From: Actinomycetes bacterium
GTDB lineage: Bacteria; Actinomycetota; Acidimicrobiia; Acidimicrobiales; Poriferisodalaceae
Direction of reading: 5' to 3'
DNA: 41,927 nucleotides
Assembly: GCA_024228575.1 (NCBI GenBank)
Contig: JAAETH010000404.1
Location: forward strand, 1-41,927
The position numbers were made by a program, and so were the translations under genes. The notes below the pieces were generated by a model. It saw only the letters and a program-made list of their open reading frames with translations, was not told the origin of the DNA and made no database searches. This document shows, piece after piece, positions 1 through 7,828 of the stretch (positions within the stretch are counted from its first letter, which is position 1; every line of letters starts with the position of its first letter).

Positions 1-116
1 GACCTGAAGGCATCGGCGAGTGCTTCGGCGGTCGCTCGATCGACGGCGTTGCGGACTTCGGGTCTGTCGATCGTGACCACGAACGTGTTGCCTCGCGTCT
101 CGGTGATGATGCTCAT
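1..116 (-). CDS. Enoyl-CoA hydratase/isomerase family protein, N-terminal fragment
   Basis: Only the first 38 codons lie in the window; the gene runs off the left edge. The start is the ATG at 116-114. The visible peptide begins MSIITETRGNTFVVTIDRPE and continues with VRNAVD, the first strand and 'R/xxRNA' turn typical of crotonases such as enoyl-CoA hydratase and isomerase. No catalytic residue is visible, so the reaction cannot be assigned. It lies 41 bp downstream of a second crotonase on the same strand, so the two are probably co-transcribed in acyl-CoA metabolism. Confidence 0.75.
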   Translation of the reverse strand, partial: MSIITETRGNTFVVTIDRPEVRNAVDRATAEALADAFR

Positions 117-157
117 TGCCGGTTCCTCGGGTTTGGGATGGGCTGTGGGTCGGTTGG

Positions 158-955
158 TCAGTCGAAGTCGGGTCGACGTTTCTGCTCGATTGCAGCGATG
201 CCTTCCTGAACGTCTGGTCCGGTGAATCCGAGCATCTCGAGCGCAATCGAGGTGTCAAAGGTCGGGCCGGCCATACGAAGCCAGTTGTTCATCGAGTATT
301 TGGTGAAGCGGATTGCGGACTGAGCCCCGTTGGCCAGTCGTGTTGCGATCTCGTGAGCTGTGTCGAAAGCCTCGCCGTCGTCGACGGTTTGGGAGACCAG
401 GCCGATGCGCTCGGCCTCCTCACCCGAGAGCATGTCGCAGGTCAGCAGGTAGTACTTGGCCTTGGCCATGCCGCAGAGCAGTGGCCAGATGATGGCTGCG
501 TGATCGCCGGCCGCAACGCCGAGTTTCGTGTGGCCGTCCATGAGCTTCGCCGACCTGCCCGCCACCGAGATGTCGGCCATCAAGGCGACCGCCAGACCGG
601 CTCCCACAGCTGGTCCCTCGATTGCCGAGACGATGACCTTCGAGCAGTTGAGCATGTTGTAGACGAGGTCGCGAGCCTCTCGCAGGGTTCGCTGGCGCGC
701 ATCCCAATCGTCGGCGATGCGCTTGACCATTCCGATGTCGCCGCCGGCCGAAAATGCCTTGCCGGCTCCGCGAACGACAACGGTGCGGACCGAGTCGTCA
801 CGATCGATGACAGGCCAGATGTCGCACAACGCCAGGTGTTTGGGTTCGTCGACGGCATTCAACCGACCGGGTGTGTCGATGGTGATGACCATCACACCGT
901 TTTCGTCGGGTGAGGCGATATCGAGGCTTGTGAAATCGGAGTATCGATTGGACAT
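158..955 (-). CDS. Enoyl-CoA hydratase/isomerase family protein (crotonase fold)
   Basis: This 265-residue protein has full crotonase length. The acyl-CoA oxyanion-hole segments are clear: [13 protein letters not shown] around 64-76 and [20 protein letters not shown] around 111-130. The two glutamates that serve canonical enoyl-CoA hydratases (Glu144 and Glu164 in the rat enzyme) align with Ala122 and His142 by position counting. Simple hydratase activity is therefore doubtful, and another crotonase reaction (isomerase, hydrolase, lyase) is possible. The next gene downstream is another crotonase. The ATG start is preceded by TAGGTT 6 nt upstream and lacks a Shine-Dalgarno sequence, which suggests a leaderless transcript. 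The family is certain; the substrate is not known. Confidence 0.9.
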   Translation of the reverse strand: MSNRYSDFTSLDIASPDENGVMVITIDTPGRLNAVDEPKHLALCDIWPVIDRDDSVRTVVVRGAGKAFSAGGDIGMVKRIADDWDARQRTLREARDLVYNMLNCSKVIVSAIEGPAVGAGLAVALMADISVAGRSAKLMDGHTKLGVAAGDHAAIIWPLLCGMAKAKYYLLTCDMLSGEEAERIGLVSQTVDDGEAFDTAHEIATRLANGAQSAIRFTKYSMNNWLRMAGPTFDTSIALEMLGFTGPDVQEGIAAIEQKRRPDFD

Positions 956-961
956 GGCGCG

Positions 962-967
962 AACCTA
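962..967 (-). promoter_or_regulatory. -10 element (TAGGTT), leaderless start
   Basis: TAGGTT on the minus strand ends 6 nt before the ATG at 955 of the crotonase. No Shine-Dalgarno sequence is visible, so transcription probably begins at or next to the start codon. Confidence 0.55.
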
Positions 968-1040
968 GCTCTGGTCAGGCGTCTGATCGGAATCGGGGAA
1001 TTCGCGGCACGGCCCTGATCGGATCGACAATGATCAGGAG

Positions 1041-2261
1041 ATGAGCGACCTCACTGTTCGGCGTGCCACACCCGAAGACCGAGACATGATTCGCCTCGTC
1101 GACGCGCGTGCCTACGGCATCACCTTCGAGGACGAGGAGAAGGCTGTCGAGCCCTCTGTCGATGTCTTCGATGACCCCTACGGGCTCGTCGGCACCGTCG
1201 ACGGGAAGGTTGTCGGAGCTTCCGCCGCCTACGCGCTCGAGGTTTCGGTTCCCGGCGGAACTCCGATCCCGGCTTCGGGGGTGACATCCGTCGCCATCCT
1301 CCCGACCCACCGGCGCCAGGGTGTCATGCGGGCCTTGCTGACCGAGCAGCTGCAGCAGATGCGGGCCGACGCCATGCCGGTCGCGACCCTGACAGCATCG
1401 GAGGCCACCATCTATGGTCGCTTCGGGTTCGGACGCATCGCTCGTTCGGCCAAACGAACCATCCACACCGCACGGGTCGAGTTTCGGCCCGAGTTCAAGC
1501 CGGTGGGGTGTGTCCGGTTCGTCGACGTGGAGGAGGCGCGGGTTGTGTTCCCCGGTGTCCACGATCGTTATCGTGTCGGTGTCCCGGCGATGATGAAGAT
1601 GCCACCTCGAGTTTGGTCACGGATCTTCGCCGACTATCCAGACGATCGAGGTGGCGCATCGGATCGTGTCCACGTCGTTCATGAGATCGACGGTGTCGTC
1701 GACGCTTGCGCCACCTACCGTGTAGCCGACCGATCGACCGAGCTGGGCGCCGACCATTTCGTCAAGGTGGCACTTGCCTTTGGTGTCGACTGGCACGCAG
1801 AGCTCGAATTGTGGCGTTTCCTGACCTCACTCGATCTGGTTCGTACGGTCGACGCGCACCGCCCGGTCGACGACTTCCTCGACTGGAGCCTCATCGACAT
1901 GCGTGCACTCGATTCGCGCTCGATCACGGATCACAACTGGGGGCGTATCCTCGACCCCATCAAGGTGTTCGAGGCTCGTGGTTACCCGGTAGACGCGATC
2001 GTGACGGTGGGGCTGATCGACGATGTGTTCGACGATCTGACCGGGTCGTATCGGATCGTCGTCGACGGGGGCAGGGCCACCTGCGAGCGCGTCGACGTCG
2101 AACCTGACGCGACAGCGAACATCGCTGACTGGGCTTCGATCTTCTTCGGCGAAGTCGACCCGCGAGCGCTCTTGGCGGCGGGACGACTGACCGGCGAGGC
2201 CGGCCTGGTGAAGCAGTTCTTCGCCACCGATCGTGCTCCATTCAACGACGTCTACTACTGA
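1041..2261 (+). CDS. Eis-like GNAT family N-acetyltransferase
   Basis: This 406-residue protein has the size and layout of the Eis family: two GNAT folds followed by a C-terminal sterol-carrier-like domain. The acetyl-CoA pyrophosphate-binding loop is VAILPTHRRQGVMRALL (about 84-100). TASEATIYGRFGFG (118-131) places a tyrosine at 125, matching the catalytic Tyr126 of Mycobacterium tuberculosis Eis. The protein ends in NDVYY; in Eis the C-terminal carboxylate takes part in catalysis. Eis enzymes acetylate amines such as aminoglycosides or lysines, but the natural substrate cannot be read here. AGGAG abuts the ATG with almost no spacing, and GACAAT at 1025-1030 is a weak -10 candidate. It is convergent with the HIT gene, 13 bp apart. 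Confidence 0.88.
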   Translation: MSDLTVRRATPEDRDMIRLVDARAYGITFEDEEKAVEPSVDVFDDPYGLVGTVDGKVVGASAAYALEVSVPGGTPIPASGVTSVAILPTHRRQGVMRALLTEQLQQMRADAMPVATLTASEATIYGRFGFGRIARSAKRTIHTARVEFRPEFKPVGCVRFVDVEEARVVFPGVHDRYRVGVPAMMKMPPRVWSRIFADYPDDRGGASDRVHVVHEIDGVVDACATYRVADRSTELGADHFVKVALAFGVDWHAELELWRFLTSLDLVRTVDAHRPVDDFLDWSLIDMRALDSRSITDHNWGRILDPIKVFEARGYPVDAIVTVGLIDDVFDDLTGSYRIVVDGGRATCERVDVEPDATANIADWASIFFGEVDPRALLAAGRLTGEAGLVKQFFATDRAPFNDVYY

Positions 2262-2274
2262 CACCATTGTGACG

Positions 2275-2700
2275 TCAAAGGGGTGGTAGCTCGCGTTCGC
2301 CGCGCAGGATCTCCGAGACGATCCTGATCTCGTCGCGATGGCCGAACGTGCGCTCCCACGGATGGAGGAGACGGTCGTTGCCGTAGCGGGGGATCAGGTG
2401 AAAGTGAAAGTGGAACTGTGACTGATCTGCGTGGCGGCCGTTGTTGTTCAGCACGTTCAGTCCGGCCGGCTCCAGGCGGTTCCTGATGATGTGCGAGACG
2501 TTCGCCACCGCAATCATTACCTGGGCGGCGGTGTCATCATCGAGACCCCAGATGTCGTCCACATGGCGCTTTGGAATGACCAGGCAGTGTCCTGCCGTCA
2601 TCGGCAAGAGGTCCATGAACGCGACTGCGTGTTCGTCCTCGTAGACAAAATGGGCAGGCGATTGCCTGGCCGCGATCGCGCAGAAGGTGCAGTGACTCAC
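2275..2700 (-). CDS. HIT family nucleotide hydrolase/transferase
   Basis: A 141-residue histidine-triad protein. The signature QFHFHFHLIPR puts His97, His99 and His101 in the HxHxH active site, which hydrolyses phosphoramidate or phosphoanhydride bonds of nucleotides (Hint/Fhit type). An N-terminal CTFC pair (residues 4 and 7) is typical of the bacterial Hit subgroup. The open frame continues far upstream, but the GTG at 2700 is chosen because homology begins exactly there (VSHCTFC) and TAGGGT lies 8 nt upstream. The gene is divergent from the acyltransferase, with starts 63 bp apart. Exact substrate unknown. Confidence 0.9.
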   Translation of the reverse strand: MSHCTFCAIAARQSPAHFVYEDEHAVAFMDLLPMTAGHCLVIPKRHVDDIWGLDDDTAAQVMIAVANVSHIIRNRLEPAGLNVLNNNGRHADQSQFHFHFHLIPRYGNDRLLHPWERTFGHRDEIRIVSEILRGERELPPL

Positions 2701-2708
2701 GGGCGACG

Positions 2709-2714
2709 ACCCTA
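2709..2714 (-). promoter_or_regulatory. -10 element (TAGGGT), leaderless start
   Basis: TAGGGT on the minus strand ends 8 nt before the GTG at 2700 of the HIT gene. It supports that start over upstream alternatives. Confidence 0.5.
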
Positions 2715-2763
2715 GCTGGCCGGCCCGAGTGCACCGGCTTCCCGAGTCTGGCAGTATGCGCCG

Positions 2764-3786
2764 GTGAGTCTGCCCAGGCCAAGAGCCACCAGATCGGCAA
2801 CGATCGCCCGACGTCTGATCATCGTGCCCGGTGTTGTGATCGGCGCGATCGTTGGCCTGACGTTGCTTCCCTTCCTGCTCGTCATCGCCCTGCTGGTCGA
2901 CATCGTCTTCCGGCGTTGGAAGCTGACGACGGTGCGAATCGTTATTGCGGCGCTGGTCTATCTGTGGGTCAGCGTCGGAATCCAGGTGTGGGGTCTGATG
3001 GTGTGGATCGCCACGGGCTTCGGGCGCACCATGTGGGAAGAGAGCGGTCAGCGGTTGGTGTATCTGACGATCCGCGCGTGGATGAGGTCGATGCTCTTCG
3101 TGCTGCGGATCCTCGGATGCAAGGTCCGGTACGACACGGCGACCGCAGACCTGTCTGGTCGGGTGATCCTGATAGCTCGTCACGAGAGCATGGGTGACGT
3201 CTTCGTTCCGACCTGGTTCGCGGATTCTGCTGGCAAGAGGTTGCGGGTCGTTCTCACCGCCGGTCTGAACCGGGAACCATCACTCGATCTCTTCGGCCAC
3301 AGGTCGCCCCAGTTCTTCGTCAAACGCGACGCGACCGACAAGAGGGCCGAAGTCGAGGCGATGAAGCGGTTTCCCGACGCCTCCGATGACAACACAGCGT
3401 TTGTCATCTGGCCCGAAGGGGCGCTGGTGCGCCCCGAGCGCCGGGTCCGCGTACTCGCGCGTCTCGAGAAGGAGCGGCCAGACCTGGCCGAGCGAGCGCA
3501 CGGACTCCGGCACCTTCTGGCGCCACGGGTGGCCGGGGTGTCGGCACTGCTCGATGGAGCCGACGACGCGGCCGTGGTCCTGGTCGGCCACACCGGCTTC
3601 GATCAGTTGACCGACCCACGGACCTGCTGGCGGTCGGTTCCGCTCGACCGAGAGGTCGAATTGATCTCCCGACGCTACGAGCGGTCCGAGGTGCCCGACA
3701 GCCTTGCCGAACGAGAGGTGTGGCTGTTCGACAGGTGGGACGAGATGGACGACTGGATCGACGCCAAACTCAACGACCGGCCCTGA
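2764..3786 (+). CDS. 1-acyl-sn-glycerol-3-phosphate acyltransferase-like (PlsC superfamily) membrane protein
   Basis: This 340-residue protein starts with GTG. Hydrophobic segments at about 18-42 and 58-84 should anchor it in the cytoplasmic membrane. The PlsC acyltransferase block I is ARHESMGD, preserving the catalytic H-x4-D, and WPEGALVRPERR corresponds to the substrate-binding block III (usually FPEGTRS). The protein probably transfers a fatty acyl chain to a lipid acceptor. It is longer than a minimal PlsC, and the substitutions in block III make glycerol-3-phosphate specificity uncertain. The start is supported by the position next to the divergent HIT gene; CAGTAT at 2752-2757 is only a weak -10 match. 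Confidence 0.78.
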   Translation: MSLPRPRATRSATIARRLIIVPGVVIGAIVGLTLLPFLLVIALLVDIVFRRWKLTTVRIVIAALVYLWVSVGIQVWGLMVWIATGFGRTMWEESGQRLVYLTIRAWMRSMLFVLRILGCKVRYDTATADLSGRVILIARHESMGDVFVPTWFADSAGKRLRVVLTAGLNREPSLDLFGHRSPQFFVKRDATDKRAEVEAMKRFPDASDDNTAFVIWPEGALVRPERRVRVLARLEKERPDLAERAHGLRHLLAPRVAGVSALLDGADDAAVVLVGHTGFDQLTDPRTCWRSVPLDREVELISRRYERSEVPDSLAEREVWLFDRWDEMDDWIDAKLNDRP

Positions 3787-3810
3787 GCGTCTCGGCTGCC
3801 GGTCAGGGGC

Positions 3811-3816
3811 TAGGTT
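3811..3816 (+). promoter_or_regulatory. -10 element (TAGGTT) for the LLM oxidoreductase
   Basis: The same hexamer found at leaderless genes lies 37 nt upstream of the GTG at 3854. It would give a short leader that contains the GGAGGA ribosome-binding site at 3845-3850. Confidence 0.45.
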
Positions 3817-3853
3817 CGACGCAGAGAAAACTCGGTCCCATTCTGGAGGAAAC

Positions 3854-4900
3854 GTGAAGGTCGGAACACTTCTCAACTACTCGGGTGACTTCCTGGGCGC
3901 CATCGACGAGATCGTCGAACTCGAGAAGGCGGGCCTCGACGCGGTCTGGGTTCCCGAGGCCTACAGCTTCGATGCCGTGACGGTCATGGGGTTTCTGGCC
4001 GCGCGTACCGAGACGGTAGAGATCGGCTCTGGGATCCTGCCCGTGTACACGCGCACACCAACCCTGTTGGCCATGACGGCCGCCGGTCTCGATGCCTTGT
4101 CGGGCGGACGAGCGGTGCTCGGTCTCGGGGCCTCGGGTCCTCAGGTGATCGAGGGTTTCCACGGCGTCGAGTACGACGCTCCACTCGGCCGCACACGCGA
4201 AACCATCGAGATCTGTAGGCAGGTGTGGAGGCGTGAGAAGGTCGACTTCCATGGCAAACACTACGACGTGCCCTTGCCCGAGGGGCAGGGGACGGGGCTT
4301 GGCAAGAGCCTGAAGCTGATCAATCATCCCGTGAGGGATTCGATCCCGATTCTTGTTGCCTCCCTCGGCGACAAGAACGTCCAGATGACAGCGGAGCTGG
4401 CCAATGGCTGGTTGCCGATCTGGTTCTGGCCCGAGCGCGCACAACAGGTGTGGGGAGATGCGCTCGCAGCTGGGTATGCCAAACGCGACCCTGCCTTGGG
4501 CCAGATGGACATCATCGCCGGATCTGCGGTTGCGATCGGCGACGGTGTCGAGCACCTGCGCGAGATGTCGCGACCGATGGCAGCGTTGTACTTCGGTGGA
4601 ATGGGCGCCAAGGGCCGCAACTTCTACAACAACGTGCTGCAGCGTTATGGCTTCGAGAGCGAGGCAGAGGAGATTCAGAACCTGTACCTGTCCGGCCACA
4701 AGGACGAGGCGGCCGCTCTCGTGCCGGACGAGCTACTTGCTTCGGCTTCGCTGATCGGGCCCGAGAGTTTCGTCAAGGAGCGATTGCGGGCGCTGCGCGA
4801 TGCGGGCGTCACCTATCTGAACGTCTCACCGTTGGCCAGCACAACTGCGGACAAGGTCGCCCTGCTCGACAAGCTCAAGACAATGATTGCCGATCTCTGA
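3854..4900 (+). CDS. LLM class F420-dependent oxidoreductase
   Basis: A 348-residue luciferase-like TIM-barrel protein. Visible family features are the N-terminal strand VKVGTLLNYSGD, the EKAGLDAVWVPEAYSFDAV helix-strand pair, VEIGSGILPVYTRTP, and LDALSGGRAVLGLGASGPQV, the phosphate-binding region in F420 or FMN users. In sequence style it resembles the Rv3520c-like actinobacterial subgroup. It likely transfers hydride between reduced F420 and an unknown organic substrate. The open frame extends upstream, but GTG 3854 is chosen because GGAGGA lies 3 nt before it and homology starts there. It is convergent with the geranylgeranyl reductase gene. Confidence 0.88.
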   Translation: MKVGTLLNYSGDFLGAIDEIVELEKAGLDAVWVPEAYSFDAVTVMGFLAARTETVEIGSGILPVYTRTPTLLAMTAAGLDALSGGRAVLGLGASGPQVIEGFHGVEYDAPLGRTRETIEICRQVWRREKVDFHGKHYDVPLPEGQGTGLGKSLKLINHPVRDSIPILVASLGDKNVQMTAELANGWLPIWFWPERAQQVWGDALAAGYAKRDPALGQMDIIAGSAVAIGDGVEHLREMSRPMAALYFGGMGAKGRNFYNNVLQRYGFESEAEEIQNLYLSGHKDEAAALVPDELLASASLIGPESFVKERLRALRDAGVTYLNVSPLASTTADKVALLDKLKTMIADL

Positions 4901-4921
4901 CGACCTCCGCTGACCTCTTCG

Positions 4922-6133
4922 CTAGCTCTTGTACCCCCCTGGCGATGTGAACAGCCCTCGCCTCCATCGCCGGGGCGTGAACAGGGATGCCCGGGGATAG
5001 TCCTCGAACAACCAGCGGGCGAAGTTGCGTCGGGACCAATCGTTCAGGTCGATGACACTCAGCGATGTATTCGCAGCCGACTCGGACTTGAGCAGGCGAG
5101 ACAACCCCGATGCGACCTGATGGTCCGCAACCAGCGCTCGCCGTGCCGAGCGTTCGTAGGCAGCCGCGATGTCGTGTGCGGCACCACCACGATGCCCGAC
5201 GATGGCCTGCGCGGCCATCATGCCGGTCTCGAGAGCCTTCCCTATACCCTCGCCGGTCATCGGGTCTGTCGCTCTGGCCGCATCGCCGACAAAGAGGGTT
5301 CGGGGGCCTACCAGTGAGACATCTGGGATGTTGGCCGGAATGGGCCAGGCCTTGTGAGGCGACTCTGCATCGTTGTTTCCAAGCACCTCGGCGATGTGTG
5401 GGCGGTCGAGCAATTCCCGCCACGTCCTGGCCACTTCTTTGCCGGTCATTCCAGAGCTGCGCGCGATGCAGAATCCGACGTTCACCACACCGTCGGGAAG
5501 CGGGAACGACCACGCGTACCCGGGCAATAGATCGGGTTCGAACCACACCCAGAGTTCGCGCGATCGGGCCCCATCGGCCGAGCGATATTGGCGCAATGCG
5601 TGCCACTCACCTCGATAGCCGGGTTTGTCGAGATGCAGCAACTTGCGGATCGGCGACCACATCCCGTCGGCGGCGATCAGCTGACCGCAGCGAAGGATCG
5701 AGCCGTCGTCGATTCCGATCTCGATGTGTTCGCGGCGGGGGGTCACCGAGTTGACCTTCGTGTTCTGGGAGATCGAAGCACCGGCGTCGATGGCCACGTC
5801 GACGAGAGCCGAGTCGAGGTCGATGCGTCTGGTGACGGCAGCAAATCTGCCCCTTCCCTCGGGAAGGGGCAGCTCGATGTGACGGCCGCCTGGAGCGCGG
5901 ATGTGCATGCCGTCGAAGTATTGCCATGACTGGACAGCAGCGGGATCGAGCCCAAGCTGATCGAGCATCCGAAGCGCCAGTGCGGTCAGACCATCGCCAC
6001 AACACTTGTCGCGAGGGAACGAGGCCTTGTCGGCGATGAGGGTGTCGACGCCGGCCCTCGCGAGGGTGATCGCCGCCGATGCGCCGGCGGGCCCTGCTCC
6101 TACGACGACAACTTCGTGGTCGAGCTTGGTCAC
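4922..6133 (-). CDS. Geranylgeranyl reductase family FAD-dependent oxidoreductase
   Basis: A flavoprotein of about 403 residues. EVVVVGAGPAGASAA right after the start is the Rossmann GxGxxG motif that binds the FAD ADP moiety. DKCCGDGLTALALRML matches the CCG/GDG segment of geranylgeranyl reductases, and FVGDAARATDPMTGEGIG is the second FAD motif. Family members reduce isoprenoid double bonds (menaquinone tails, polyprenols, carotenoid precursors) or hydroxylate aromatics. An in-frame GTG at 6214 would add 27 unconserved residues. I prefer GTG 6133 because homology begins there and TATGCT lies 8 nt upstream. It follows phoD by about 90 bp on the same strand. Confidence 0.88.
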   Translation of the reverse strand: MTKLDHEVVVVGAGPAGASAAITLARAGVDTLIADKASFPRDKCCGDGLTALALRMLDQLGLDPAAVQSWQYFDGMHIRAPGGRHIELPLPEGRGRFAAVTRRIDLDSALVDVAIDAGASISQNTKVNSVTPRREHIEIGIDDGSILRCGQLIAADGMWSPIRKLLHLDKPGYRGEWHALRQYRSADGARSRELWVWFEPDLLPGYAWSFPLPDGVVNVGFCIARSSGMTGKEVARTWRELLDRPHIAEVLGNNDAESPHKAWPIPANIPDVSLVGPRTLFVGDAARATDPMTGEGIGKALETGMMAAQAIVGHRGGAAHDIAAAYERSARRALVADHQVASGLSRLLKSESAANTSLSVIDLNDWSRRNFARWLFEDYPRASLFTPRRWRRGLFTSPGGYKS

Positions 6134-6141
6134 GTCGGCCG

Positions 6142-6147
6142 AGCATA
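6142..6147 (-). promoter_or_regulatory. -10 element (TATGCT), leaderless start
   Basis: TATGCT on the minus strand ends 8 nt before the GTG at 6133. It supports the shorter geranylgeranyl reductase start and suggests transcription independent of phoD. Confidence 0.45.
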
Positions 6148-6225
6148 TTGGGCGCCCGGCGGGAAGCGCTTCGAAGGAGGCTTGTGTGGGGTCCTTCGGA
6201 TTCCCACGGATCACACCGTGAGATG

Positions 6226-7824
6226 TCAGCTGTCGGAGACGATGAGGTTTCCGCGGCCGTCGAGGTCCACCGCCGGGCCGGGTTCGAGGGCGCCGGCGGG
6301 CACGGAGGTGTCGACGTGGCGGAAACGGGCAGTCGCGAAATCTTGCTCGATGTCCACCACGACATATCCGTGATGTTCGGTGTCGAAATGGTGGACGGTC
6401 TCGCTGTTGCCGACCGTCATCTGCAAGCCGAGGGCGAGTCTGTCGTCCAACCGGCTGGAGATACTGGGCGTGACCAACTCGGTGATGTTGCGGCCGTCTG
6501 GAGTCTTGATGTTGTTCACCGCTCCGAGATGGACATCACCGGCGAGAATGAGGGCTCGATCGGCAGCAACAAGCGCTTCGAACAGCCGTTGCCTGGCTGG
6601 CGCGTAGCCGTCCCACTGGTCGTGGTTCAGCCCGGAGATATCGCCGACCTCGATCAACCAGTCGGCGACGACGGTTTGACTTGCTACGACCTCCCACCGT
6701 GCGTCGGAGGTCGCAATCCCATCTGCAAGCCAATCCTCCTGGTCGGTACCGAGCATGGTTCGGGTGGGATCGTCGATGTCGGAGCAGGCATCGATCGCCG
6801 GGAGATCGTCGAGCCGGTCGCAAACATGAGGGCTGCGGTACTGGCGTTCGTCGAGGAGCCAGAGATTGGCGAGTGAACCCCAGCGGATCGCGCGGTGGAT
6901 GCGCAGTCCCGCCTCCGAGGGTGGTCCGACGCGAACCGGCTGGTGTTCCCACCATGCCTGGTAGGCGGCCGCCCGTCGCTGGATGAATTGCCCTGTCGGC
7001 TCACGGCGATATGCCGCGGAGCCAGCGTAGTTCGAGGCCACTTCGTTGTCGTCCCACATCGCACACATGGGCATCGTGGCGCGGACCCGCTGCATCGGTG
7101 ATTGACCGACGTAGAGGGCCCACCTGCGACGGAGACCGTCGAGATCGGTCGGAGGTTCCGAACCGTGGCTGCGAACCGTGGGGGAGGTGCCGGACCGCAC
7201 ATAGATCATGTCGCCGAGCATCACGGCGAGGTCGGCACCCTCGGCCGCGGCGTGATGCCACGCTCCGAAGAAGCCCTCCTCGTAGTGCTGGCAGCTGGCG
7301 GCGACCACCCGAAGCGACTTTGGATCGGTTGGCACGGTGCGGGCTCGGCCCACGGGCGAGGTGCTGCCCTGGGCCTCGAACCAGAAGAAGTAGGTGGAAC
7401 CGGGCTCGAGTTCCTGGACATCGACGTGCACGCTGTGGCCAACCGAGACATCGGTGACGGTCGTACCGGACGCGACGACTGCACTGGGGTCGCCCGGTCG
7501 TGTGGTGACGAACCAGTCGACTTCCACATCGGCCTCGAAGACCGGGTTCCCAGTGATGCCGTCGACGAGGCGTGTCCAGATGACCACGGCATCGGTCGTG
7601 GGGTCGCCGCTTGCCACACCCAGACCGAAAGGGGAGGTCCCATCCTCGGTCTCGAATGGGATGGTGGTCGATGTCGTCGTGCTGGACGACGGCGGTGTGG
7701 TCGAACTCGTCTGAGATGAATCGGCCGTTGGTGCGGTCTCGGGCGGTGTCTCTTCGCCGCTGAGCCCGCTGCAAGCAGCCGCGATTCCCGCGGAGGCGGC
7801 GGTCAGAAATGTTCGACGCCGCAC
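6226..7824 (-). CDS. phoD: PhoD-like alkaline phosphatase, Tat-exported lipoprotein
   Basis: A 532-residue metallophosphoesterase. The N-terminus VRRRTFLTAASAG is a twin-arginine export signal, and AAAC (Cys18) is a plausible though imperfect lipobox. A Ser/Thr/Pro-rich stalk (about 24-60) leads to the PhoD core: GVASGDPTTDAVVIWTR (about 69-85), LAVMLGDMIY, MWDDNEVASNY and LILAGDVHLGAV carry the metal and phosphate ligands. PhoD phosphodiesterases/monoesterases release phosphate from nucleic acids, lipids or teichoic-type polymers outside the membrane. Typical PhoD has WDDHE; here the histidine is Asn. The GTG lies 4 nt after the vanW stop, so the two are translationally coupled. A longer reading would run into vanW and is rejected. 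Confidence 0.9.
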   Translation of the reverse strand: MRRRTFLTAASAGIAAACSGLSGEETPPETAPTADSSQTSSTTPPSSSTTTSTTIPFETEDGTSPFGLGVASGDPTTDAVVIWTRLVDGITGNPVFEADVEVDWFVTTRPGDPSAVVASGTTVTDVSVGHSVHVDVQELEPGSTYFFWFEAQGSTSPVGRARTVPTDPKSLRVVAASCQHYEEGFFGAWHHAAAEGADLAVMLGDMIYVRSGTSPTVRSHGSEPPTDLDGLRRRWALYVGQSPMQRVRATMPMCAMWDDNEVASNYAGSAAYRREPTGQFIQRRAAAYQAWWEHQPVRVGPPSEAGLRIHRAIRWGSLANLWLLDERQYRSPHVCDRLDDLPAIDACSDIDDPTRTMLGTDQEDWLADGIATSDARWEVVASQTVVADWLIEVGDISGLNHDQWDGYAPARQRLFEALVAADRALILAGDVHLGAVNNIKTPDGRNITELVTPSISSRLDDRLALGLQMTVGNSETVHHFDTEHHGYVVVDIEQDFATARFRHVDTSVPAGALEPGPAVDLDGRGNLIVSDS

Positions 7825-7828
7825 CGCC